Source of the DNA: Sphingomonas sp.
Lineage (GTDB): Bacteria > Pseudomonadota > Alphaproteobacteria > Sphingomonadales > Sphingomonadaceae
Assembly: GCA_019247755.1 (NCBI GenBank)
Contig: JAFBAM010000326.1
Location: 1 to 5,406 of the forward strand
DNA: 5,406 nt
Direction: 5' to 3'
Positions 1 to 4,875 of this stretch are shown here, piece after piece (position 1 is the stretch's first letter; the number at the start of each line of letters is the position of its first letter). A model generated the notes under the pieces. That model worked only from the letters and a program-made list of their open reading frames with translations, made no database searches and was not told the origin of the DNA. A program made the translations under genes and the position numbers.

Positions 1-1
1 G

Positions 2-862
2 ACTGTCCTCGATGCCCTGGAGGACATGGGCTGGGACGTCGTCGACAATCTTCCAGCGGATCTGCTCGAGGGATTCGTCCAGGCGCAGGGCCAGTGCCGA
101 ACCGTATCAGCCGCTGTCGGGATGGACGTTCGCAGCCGCGGCTTCGAACCGAACGATCTGCATCGACTGATCCATGCAATCGAGGGTGTGCTGCCGGAGA
201 TCGTCTATCTCGATTGTTCCGACGCCGAGCTCATCCGTCGCTACGATGCGACTCGCCGTCGTCACCCACTCGCCCCGGATCGCCCAGCCGAGGACGGTAT
301 CGCTCGTGAGCGGCAGGTGACCTTTCCCCTTCGCGTTGCCGCCGACAATATCATCGACACGACCGACTTTTCTCCGACGGACCTCAGAGACGAGCTTCTC
401 CGGCGTTACGGTGGCGACCTTGATCAACCGGTTGTGACGATCTCCTCGTTCTCCTTCGCGCGTGGCATCTCGCGCACCGCGGACCTGGTTTTCGACCTGC
501 GTTTCCTGCCCAATCCGCACTGGATCGACGAGCTGCGCCCGCTGACCGGCGAGGACGAAGCCGTTCGCGCCTACTTGAGACAGGAGCCGGCCTGGAACGA
601 GACGATCGAGCGTATCGAGGCGCTTCTCATCGACTGGATTCCCCGCTACTGGGCCGCGGGCAAAAATTACGTGACCGTCGCGTTTGGATGCACTGGGGGT
701 CGGCACCGTTCGGTTGCCGCGGCTGTTGAAATGACGGAACGGTTACGTCGTGCCGGATTTGCACCCAATGTGCGTCATCGCGATCTCGCCTCACCGCTGC
801 GAGAACCGATCCAACGACAAGGCGGGCGCTCTCCGGGGAGCGAGGACGAGTTGAGTCGATGA
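2..862 (+). CDS. rapZ: RapZ family nucleotide-binding protein, 5' end missing
   Basis: The gene is open in frame from base 2, so the ATG at 26 is internal and the true start, with the Walker A P-loop (GxSGxGKS), lies left of the window. Visible landmarks, counting from base 2: LED-GW and VDNLP (residues 6-18, Walker B side of the N-terminal ATPase-like domain), YLDC (69-72), RRYDATRRRHPL (79-90), then the C-terminal domain with SFSFARGI (149-156), DLRFLPNPHW (165-174) and the near-invariant GCTGGRHRSV (229-238). In E. coli RapZ binds glucosamine-6-phosphate and sRNA GlmZ and controls GlmS. In alphaproteobacteria the role is less clear, and the gene usually sits with hprK and PTS genes, as here. 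Differences from the usual SFGFKYGxP are G to S and loss of the Pro. A polar tail of about 25 residues follows HRDL. The stop overlaps the next start as ATGA (859-862). Confidence 0.95.
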   Translation, partial: TVLDALEDMGWDVVDNLPADLLEGFVQAQGQCRTVSAAVGMDVRSRGFEPNDLHRLIHAIEGVLPEIVYLDCSDAELIRRYDATRRRHPLAPDRPAEDGIARERQVTFPLRVAADNIIDTTDFSPTDLRDELLRRYGGDLDQPVVTISSFSFARGISRTADLVFDLRFLPNPHWIDELRPLTGEDEAVRAYLRQEPAWNETIERIEALLIDWIPRYWAAGKNYVTVAFGCTGGRHRSVAAAVEMTERLRRAGFAPNVRHRDLASPLREPIQRQGGRSPGSEDELSR

Positions 863-1266
863 TTGGATTAGTGCTGGTGACCCATGGCCGCCTTGCGACC
901 GAGTTCGTCACCGCGATGGAACATGTGGTCGGCCCGCAGGACGCGATTGAAGCGATCTGCATCGGCCCCGACGATGACATGGAGCGGCGCCGCAAGGACA
1001 TCGCCAAGGCAATTTCCAAGGTCGACCAGGGTCAGGGCGTGATCATCCTCACCGACCTGTTCGGCGGAACGCCGTCCAACCTCGCGATCAGCCTGATGAA
1101 GACGGAAAATATCGAGGTAATCGCCGGTGTGAACCTGCCGATGCTCATCCGCCTTGAAGGTGCCCGCAAGGTCATGCCAGTCCACGCGGCCGTTGCCGCG
1201 GCTCGTGAGGCGGGCCGTAAATATATCTCCGTTGCGTCCGAGATCCTTGGGGAAGCGGCCGCTTGA
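859..1266 (+). CDS. PTS EIIA component, mannose/fructose family (EIIA-Man fold)
   Basis: A 135-residue protein matching a complete stand-alone EIIA-Man domain. It begins with the beta strand MIGLVLVTHG, in which H9 is the predicted phosphorylated histidine. It continues with TDLFGGTPSN (65-74), where D66 is the conserved active-site-side Asp, and GVNLPML (90-96). The protein is predicted to be cytosolic and to take phosphate from HPr-His~P. No EIIB, EIIC or EIID gene is present, so direct sugar transport is not supported. In related alphaproteobacteria such orphan EIIA proteins act as regulators or end-points of a nitrogen/carbon phosphorelay. The start ATG overlaps the rapZ stop (ATGA), and the stop overlaps the HPr start (TTGA, 1263-1266), so all three are probably translated from one mRNA. 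I leave the symbol empty because naming (ptsM, manX) varies between genomes. Confidence 0.95.
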   Translation: MIGLVLVTHGRLATEFVTAMEHVVGPQDAIEAICIGPDDDMERRRKDIAKAISKVDQGQGVIILTDLFGGTPSNLAISLMKTENIEVIAGVNLPMLIRLEGARKVMPVHAAVAAAREAGRKYISVASEILGEAAA

Positions 1267-1535
1267 CGGCTGTCAGCCGCCCCGTTGAGATCGGCAACAA
1301 ACGCGGGCTCCATGCGCGGGCGAGCGCTAAGTTCGTCAATCTTGCTGCCGAGCTGGGCAACCCGATCGAGGTCGAGAAGGATGGCAACCGCGTCTGCGGC
1401 ACGTCGATCATGGGCCTGATGATGCTCGGTGCGGCGATTGGGGACACGATCGTCATCCACGTCGACGGCGACGATGCCGACGAAGCGCTGGCGAAGCTCG
1501 TCGCGCTGGTCGAGGACCGCTTCGGGGAAGAGTGA
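1263..1535 (+). CDS. ptsH: HPr phosphocarrier protein
   Basis: A 90-residue protein covering the whole HPr fold. H17 in KRGLHARAS (13-21) is the site phosphorylated by enzyme I. S48 in GTSIMGLMMLG (46-56) aligns with Ser46 of Gram-positive HPr, the target of HPr kinase/phosphorylase. Keeping this Ser with the surrounding SIMGLM motif fits an HprK-controlled system, and hprK is commonly just upstream of rapZ in alphaproteobacteria (outside this window, inferred). The start is TTG at 1263: no other ATG/GTG/TTG lies before H17 in frame, the codon overlaps the EIIA stop (TTGA), and a GGGGAAG ribosome-binding site lies at 1249-1255, 7 nt upstream. An enzyme I gene would be expected next in many relatives but is absent here. 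The stop at 1533-1535 shares a base with the next ATG. Confidence 0.97.
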   Translation: MTAVSRPVEIGNKRGLHARASAKFVNLAAELGNPIEVEKDGNRVCGTSIMGLMMLGAAIGDTIVIHVDGDDADEALAKLVALVEDRFGEE

Positions 1536-2332
1536 TGCCCCGCGAGGTCACCGGTTTCTCCAACACTACCGTCAAGCTGCTGCGCTCGCTGCGCGACAAG
1601 AAAGCGCGGCGGGCCGAGGGACTGTTCCTCGCCGAAGGTCTGAGGATCCTGACCGAAGCCCGCGACAGCGGAATGCTGCCGGAGATCATCGCCTTTTCCG
1701 CGGAGGGAGCCAGGCATCCGCTTGCTGCTGAAATCATTGCGGCCACGGAGGCGGCCGGCGGCGATGCGATCGAGACGACGCCGGACATCCTCTCGAAGAT
1801 GAGCGGCAAGGACAATCCGCAGATGGTGCTCGGGGCCTATCGGCAGCCGGCGATATCCCTCGAAGCGATCGACCGGACCAGGGCGCCGCTTTGGATCGTC
1901 GCGCAGGCGCTGCGGGATCCCGGCAATATCGGGACGATCCTCAGGACCGGAGATGCGGTCGGTGCTGGCGGCCTGATCCTGATCGATGATTGCGCAGACC
2001 CCTATTCGGTCGAGGCCGTGCGTGCCTCGATGGGAGCCCTGTTCACCCAGCAAATCGCGACAGCCCGCTGGCCGGAGTTCCTTCCGTGGCTCCGTAATGG
2101 CCAAGGGCAGCTTGTCGGAACCAGCCTCAAGGCCAGCCACGACTATCTCGAAGCCGACTATCGGCAGCCATGCTTCCTGTTGATCGGCAATGAGCAGCAG
2201 GGGCTGCCGGCGGAATATGAGGCGGAATGTGACCTGCTGGTCAAAATTCCGATGGCTGGACGGGCTGACAGCCTCAACGCGGCGATGGCAACTGCCGTGA
2301 TGGCCTTCGCAATCAAGGCGAACTGGCGCTAG
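1535..2332 (+). CDS. SpoU/TrmH-family RNA 2'-O-ribose methyltransferase
   Basis: A 265-residue SPOUT methyltransferase predicted to transfer a methyl group from S-adenosylmethionine to a ribose 2'-OH in rRNA or tRNA. Residues 1-105 form an L30e-like substrate-binding domain (basic start with LLRSLRDKKARR, then LFLAEGLR). The catalytic knot domain carries the three SpoU motifs: ALRDPGNIGTILRTGDA (125-141, N131 and R137 conserved), LLIGNEQQGL (215-224) and IPMAGRADSLNAAMA (238-252). The family match is firm, but the target nucleotide cannot be told from sequence; it is in the RlmB/TsnR-like group, not clearly any named enzyme. The ATG at 1535 overlaps the HPr stop by one base (TGATG), with a GGGGAAG-type site at 1524-1530. 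A GTG at 1532 is an equally possible start, one codon longer. Co-transcription with the PTS genes is likely. Confidence 0.92.
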   Translation: MPREVTGFSNTTVKLLRSLRDKKARRAEGLFLAEGLRILTEARDSGMLPEIIAFSAEGARHPLAAEIIAATEAAGGDAIETTPDILSKMSGKDNPQMVLGAYRQPAISLEAIDRTRAPLWIVAQALRDPGNIGTILRTGDAVGAGGLILIDDCADPYSVEAVRASMGALFTQQIATARWPEFLPWLRNGQGQLVGTSLKASHDYLEADYRQPCFLLIGNEQQGLPAEYEAECDLLVKIPMAGRADSLNAAMATAVMAFAIKANWR

Positions 2333-2342
2333 TCTCGGCGCC

Positions 2343-2681
2343 ATGAAGAAAATGATTTCCCTGGCAGTTGCGGTCACCGCCTCATGTGCGCCTCTGCCAC
2401 CGCCGCCGGCTCCTCCCTATCACGCGGTCGGCACCGAGCCGTTCTGGAACCTGCTGATCGACGAGCGCGACCTGACTTTCACGCAGCCCGACGCCCAACC
2501 GATCCGCCAGCCGCGGCCGAAAGTCATCATCGGCATCGCAGGCGAGATCTATCAGACGCCGCGGATCAACGTGAACATCGTCCATGGCAGATGCAGCGAC
2601 GGGATGAGCGACAGGACCTATCCGGACAAGGTCCAGGTCACCGTCGACGGGAAGCGGTTCAACGGCTGCGGCGGCCTCTAA
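2343..2681 (+). CDS. Small exported protein, COG3650-like, possible lipoprotein
   Basis: A 112-residue protein. Residues 1-14 look like a short signal sequence (MKK then a hydrophobic stretch) ending at C15. The TAS-C context is a weak lipobox, because Thr replaces the usual Leu/Val/Ile at -3. A proline-rich linker follows (17-25). The body has AVGTEPFWNL (28-37) and, near the end, GRCSDGMSDRTYP (82-94) and FNGCGG (106-111). The GTEPFW / C-DGMSD-YP / GC signature is that of small uncharacterised envelope proteins grouped as COG3650. C84 and C109 could form a disulfide in the periplasm. No biochemical role is established for the family as far as I know. It starts 10 nt after the methyltransferase stop without a clear ribosome-binding site, so it may rely on read-through translation of the operon. 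It is the last + strand gene before a convergent junction. Confidence 0.7.
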   Translation: MKKMISLAVAVTASCAPLPPPPAPPYHAVGTEPFWNLLIDERDLTFTQPDAQPIRQPRPKVIIGIAGEIYQTPRINVNIVHGRCSDGMSDRTYPDKVQVTVDGKRFNGCGGL

Positions 2682-2803
2682 GTTCACACTGACCCGGCGG
2701 AATCGGGGCTCCTTCCACTTCCTCCACTTTGTGACTTTCGAATTCAAAGAGCGGCGGCCAGACATCGCGCAACTGGGGTCCCAAACGAAATCCTACTTTG
2801 CAA
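2682..2803. other. Convergent intergenic spacer
   Basis: This is the stretch between the COG3650-like stop and the repeat unit downstream of rmuC. It is less GC-rich than the genes around it. It contains two imperfect copies of a CTTCCACTT / CCTCCACTTT motif (about 2710-2732) and one half of the ATCCTACT direct repeat (2790-2797). I see no convincing gene, promoter or terminator with a T-run for the + strand operon here. Confidence 0.5.
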
Positions 2804-2865
2804 GGGCCCTCCACCAGCTTTGCTGGTCCCCCTCCCCATCGCTTTGCGACAGGGAGGATCCTACT
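2790..2865. repeat. 8-bp direct repeat flanking repeat unit 1
   Basis: ATCCTACT occurs at 2790-2797 and again at 2858-2865, where it includes the rmuC stop codon. The right copy abuts the outer base of stem 1. Between the left copy and the unit lies only the palindrome TTGCAA (2798-2803). The layout resembles a target-site duplication around a 60-bp insertion (2798-2857). Confidence 0.55.
2804..2857 (-). repeat. REP-like structured repeat, unit 1 (downstream of rmuC)
   Basis: Read on the - strand it begins 3 nt after the rmuC stop. Stem 1 is CCTCCCTG-TCGC-AAA-GCGA-TGGGGAGG (2830-2857 side), a 12-bp stem with two G.T wobbles and an AAA loop. Stem 2 is ACCAGC-AAA-GCTGGT (2813-2827), followed by GGAGGGCCC ending at 2804. 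The same architecture occurs twice more in the window (4757-4808 and 4809-4871). No T-run follows the stems, so a classical intrinsic terminator is not shown. A 3'-end stabiliser, attenuator or REP/BIME-type element is possible. Confidence 0.85.
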
Positions 2866-4213
2866 CGGCGGCGATCTGGCGTGGGCCGTCGTCCTCGCGG
2901 AGATCGAGTTCCTCCTCGGCATAACGCGGCAGCGCTTCGACGGGTGACAGGACGTCAATGTCCCGCCTTCCCGGCTCGATGTTGAGCTCGCGGAACTTAC
3001 GCGCTGTGACGAGAGAGCGAGTCTCAAAGCTCGACACGAAGCTGTTGTAATTATTGACCGCCATCGACAGACCACTTCCCACCTTGCGAAGATCGTCGGC
3101 AGCCTTGGCGAGACGCTCGTACAACTCCTTGCCAAGCTCGCCGATCTGGCGGGCTTCCTTGGCCAGTTTCTCCTGCCGCCAGACCGCTGCGACGGTGCGC
3201 GCGATCGCGATCAAATTCGTCGGGGTTGCCAGCAGCACCTTCTTATCGAAGGCATAATCCCAGAGGTTCGGGTCCTGCTCGAGAGCGGCCGTGAGGAAGT
3301 GCTCACCCGGGATGAACATCACGACATAGTCGGGCGCGTCTTCGAACTGCGACCAGTAGGCCTTGGCTCCCAATGTGTTCACATGAGCGCGCATCGCGGT
3401 CGCATGAGCAGCGAGGTGCGTGGCCCGGTCAGTCTCGTCGACGGCGCCGAACGCGTCCTGATAGTCGTTGAGTGAGACCTTGGCGTCGATGACCAGGCTC
3501 TGGCCGCCTGGAACGCGCACGACGACGTCCGGACGGAGACGACCGCCCTCCCCATCCGCGACGCTGACTTCGGTCGCGAAATCGCAATGTTCCGAGAGGC
3601 CGCAGCTCTCGAGGACATTCCGAAGCTGCTGTTCGCCCCAGCGCCCACGCGCCTTCGGTGCATTGCGAAGGGCGTTGACGAGCTTGGCGGCCTCGGCGGA
3701 CACCCTTTCGGTCCCAGTGCGCATGGCCTCGATCTGGCCGGAGAGCATGCCAAAGGCGTCGCGGCGCTCGGCCTCGACCTTCTGAACGGTCGTCTCGTAG
3801 CGCTCGAGCCGGTCGTGAACGGGCTGGAGCAACGCCTTCAGCTTGTGTCCGGCATTTTCTTCCGATTGCTGGAAACGTTGGTCGGCACGCTTGAGGAACG
3901 TCTCCTGCGCCTCCGCGAGCAGCTTGTTGCTGATTTCCGAGAATTGCGACGAAAGCGCCTCCTTGGCCTCGATCAGCTCCCTGATCCGGGCCTCGAACGC
4001 CTTGTCGCGTTCGATCTGCGATGCTTCGAGCGCCGCCAGCTTGGTCACCGCGTCCCGATTGGCGTCGCGTTCTTTCACGACCTCGTCGAGCTGAAGTCGA
4101 AGCGCATCGACAGTATGGCGGGCGCCCGCAGCGGCTCGGTTGCCAATCAGCCAGCCGACCACCGCGCCGACTACCAGCGCGACAATGACGAAACCCAGAA
4201 CGGCCGCAGTCAT
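2861..4213 (-). CDS. rmuC: RmuC family DNA recombination protein
   Basis: A 450-residue protein of normal family length. Residues 5-24 are one membrane-spanning helix next to WLIGNR, so the N-terminus is probably an inner-membrane anchor with the rest cytosolic. Residues about 32-175 are a charged coiled coil. The RmuC domain follows: RGRWGEQQLRNVLE (189-202), RPDVVV (227-232), LVIDAKVSL (240-248), FIPGEHFL (300-307) and LATPTNLIAIARTVA (328-342). RPD...DAK resembles a PD-(D/E)xK nuclease core. E. coli RmuC limits recombination between inverted repeats; its exact activity is still debated. The ATG at 4213 has a GGAG site 8 nt upstream (4222-4225 on the - strand). A sigma70-like promoter overlapped by a LexA-type box lies directly upstream, so SOS induction is predicted. 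A structured repeat begins 3 nt after the stop. Confidence 0.95.
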   Translation of the reverse strand: MTAAVLGFVIVALVVGAVVGWLIGNRAAAGARHTVDALRLQLDEVVKERDANRDAVTKLAALEASQIERDKAFEARIRELIEAKEALSSQFSEISNKLLAEAQETFLKRADQRFQQSEENAGHKLKALLQPVHDRLERYETTVQKVEAERRDAFGMLSGQIEAMRTGTERVSAEAAKLVNALRNAPKARGRWGEQQLRNVLESCGLSEHCDFATEVSVADGEGGRLRPDVVVRVPGGQSLVIDAKVSLNDYQDAFGAVDETDRATHLAAHATAMRAHVNTLGAKAYWSQFEDAPDYVVMFIPGEHFLTAALEQDPNLWDYAFDKKVLLATPTNLIAIARTVAAVWRQEKLAKEARQIGELGKELYERLAKAADDLRKVGSGLSMAVNNYNSFVSSFETRSLVTARKFRELNIEPGRRDIDVLSPVEALPRYAEEELDLREDDGPRQIAAE

Positions 4214-4227
4214 GACCGTAACTCCGT

Positions 4228-4242
4228 GAACAAAGTAAGAAC
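4228..4242 (-). promoter_or_regulatory. LexA-type SOS box upstream of rmuC
   Basis: On the - strand the bases read GTTC-TTACTTT-GTTC, an exact match to the alphaproteobacterial LexA consensus GTTC-N7-GTTC. The box ends 14 nt before the rmuC ATG. Its upstream half touches the last base of the -10 hexamer, so bound LexA would block RNA polymerase. A third GTTC half-site lies at 4254-4257, 11 nt upstream, off the canonical spacing. The same 8-mer GTTACGGT stands on both sides of the box (4246-4253 and 4215-4222). Confidence 0.75.
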
Positions 4243-4269
4243 AATACCGTAACGAACGACTAGTCTCAA
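4241..4269 (-). promoter_or_regulatory. Predicted sigma70-type promoter of rmuC
   Basis: On the - strand a -35 TTGAGA (4264-4269; one mismatch to TTGACA) and a -10 TATTGT (4241-4246; four of six to TATAAT) are separated by exactly 17 bp. The expected transcription start falls around 4230-4235, inside the LexA-type box, leaving a leader of about 20 nt before the ATG. Confidence 0.6.
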
Positions 4270-4303
4270 CCGGTTTCGCCGATCTGGAAAGCGCGAGCGC
4301 CCT

Positions 4304-4340
4304 AGCAATCCACAGAAAAAGGAACGAAGGCGGGATTGCT
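4304..4340 (+). promoter_or_regulatory. Inverted repeat in the csp upstream region
   Basis: AGCAATCC (4304-4311) and GGATTGCT (4333-4340) are perfect inverted repeats separated by 21 nt, 25 nt before the copper-protein ATG. They could be an operator or a leader hairpin. No recognised CueR or CsoR site is apparent, and no clear -10/-35 for csp could be fixed. Confidence 0.4.
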
Positions 4341-4353
4341 TCGCTGGGTGCCC

Positions 4354-4360
4354 AAAGGAG
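4354..4360 (+). promoter_or_regulatory. Ribosome-binding site that fixes the csp start
   Basis: AAAGGAG lies 5 nt before the ATG at 4366. This strong site decides against the upstream in-frame TTG at 4336, which would place the site inside the coding region and add ten residues not expected for the family. Confidence 0.8.
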
Positions 4361-4365
4361 AGCGC

Positions 4366-4755
4366 ATGTCCATTCGCAAGATGATCGCCCTTCACCCGGA
4401 TGTTGCCGGCCACGTCAACCAGCCGCTTGGCGATGCCGCGCACCACCTCATGTATTGCGCAAGGATGTGCCTTAGCTGCGCCGACGCCTGCGCGGCAGAA
4501 AAGATGGACATGAGTGAGTGCATCCGCACGTGCCTGGATTGCTCCGACGTGTGCGAGGCCACGGGCAAGCTGGCGACGCGGCGGACCGGGTCGAACGAGC
4601 AGGTGCTGCGTGAGATGCTCGAGCTATGCGCGCGCGTCTGCGACGAATGCGCGGCGCAGTGCGAGAAGCACGACCACGGGCATTGCAAGCTCTGCGCGCA
4701 GATGTGCCGGGAATGCGCGGCGGACTGCCGGGTGGCGGCGGAGAGTATACAGTAA
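4366..4755 (+). CDS. Four-helix bundle copper-storage protein (Csp / DUF326 type)
   Basis: A 129-residue protein with 17 cysteines. It carries four copies of CxxxCxxCxxxC, one per predicted helix: C31-C35-C38-C42, C52-C56-C59-C63, C88-C92-C95-C99 and C110-C114-C117-C121. C107 is an extra cysteine, and the HDHGH run (102-106) precedes the last helix. In known Csp proteins such cysteines line the bundle core and bind many Cu(I) ions. His and Met residues near the bundle end (here H102, H104, H106, M29, M34, M113) may help copper enter. There is no Tat or Sec signal, so it resembles the cytosolic Csp3 class, not exported Csp1. Likely role: intracellular copper buffering or detoxification. The gene is a single cistron in opposite orientation to rmuC and def. 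A structured repeat starts 1 nt after its stop. Confidence 0.92.
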   Translation: MSIRKMIALHPDVAGHVNQPLGDAAHHLMYCARMCLSCADACAAEKMDMSECIRTCLDCSDVCEATGKLATRRTGSNEQVLREMLELCARVCDECAAQCEKHDHGHCKLCAQMCRECAADCRVAAESIQ

Positions 4756-4756
4756 A

Positions 4757-4808
4757 CCTCCCTGTTGCGGAGCAATGGGGAGGTGGCAGCGAAGCTGACG
4801 GAGGGGCC
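4757..4808 (+). repeat. REP-like structured repeat, unit 2 (downstream of csp)
   Basis: It begins 1 nt after the csp stop. Stem 1 is CCTCCCTG-TTGC-GGA-GCAA-TGGGGAGG (4757-4783). Stem 2 is CAGC-GAA-GCTG (4787-4797), followed by GGAGGGGCC. It is in the same orientation as csp and meets unit 3 head to head at the 18-bp palindrome 4800-4817. Confidence 0.85.
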
Positions 4809-4817
4809 GGCCCCTCC
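4800..4817. repeat. Perfect 18-bp palindrome at the axis of the repeat pair
   Basis: GGAGGGGCCGGCCCCTCC is identical to its reverse complement and marks the centre where units 2 and 3 meet. The whole 4757-4871 block is therefore a large imperfect inverted repeat filling the convergent csp/def spacer. Confidence 0.85.
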
Positions 4818-4871
4818 ACCATTCACTCTGCGGTGAACGGTCCCCCTCCCCACCGCTACGCGGCAGGGAGG
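4809..4871 (-). repeat. REP-like structured repeat, unit 3 (downstream of def)
   Basis: Read on the - strand it begins 4 nt after the def stop. Stem 1 is CCTCCCTG-CCGC-GTA-GCGG-TGGGGAGG (4845-4871). Stem 2 is longer than in the other units: ACC-G-TTCAC, a six-base loop (CGCAGA), then GTGAA-T-GGT (4818-4841), a 9-bp stem with one G.T wobble. It is in the same orientation as def. Confidence 0.85.
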
Positions 4872-4875
4872 TACG

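Noticed and set aside
26..28. ATG at 26 as the start of rapZ
   Set aside because: In-frame residues before it (LDALED) are conserved RapZ sequence, and the P-loop would be missing; the gene is cut by the window.
107..706. 199-codon - strand frame opposite rapZ
   Set aside because: A shadow of rapZ without recognisable motifs or ribosome-binding site.
1172..2377. Long open frame on the - strand (401 codons) opposite EIIA, HPr and the methyltransferase
   Set aside because: It is antisense to three genes with clear family motifs, its translation is rich in Arg/Pro/Ser with no recognisable domain, and GC-rich DNA commonly leaves such frames open.
2733..2747. Near-palindrome CTTTCGAATTCAAAG in the convergent spacer
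   Set aside because: Only the inner GAATTC is symmetric; the arms do not pair in register, so it is no more than chance.
2828..2857. Classical intrinsic terminators at the repeat stems
   Set aside because: The stems are strong but no T-run follows on either strand; termination remains possible but is not shown.
2680..2870. Possible CRISPR, tRNA or riboswitch in the intergenic regions
   Set aside because: No regularly spaced direct repeats, cloverleaf or known aptamer core could be recognised in any of the three gaps.
3429..4252. Open frames on both strands overlapping rmuC (3429-4244 on -, 3587-4252 on +)
   Set aside because: RmuC explains the whole stretch with membrane helix, coiled coil and domain motifs; the others have low-complexity translations and no credible start context.
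4336..4365. TTG at 4336 as the start of the copper protein
   Set aside because: The ATG at 4366 has an ideal AAAGGAG 5 nt upstream; the TTG has none and would put that site inside the gene.
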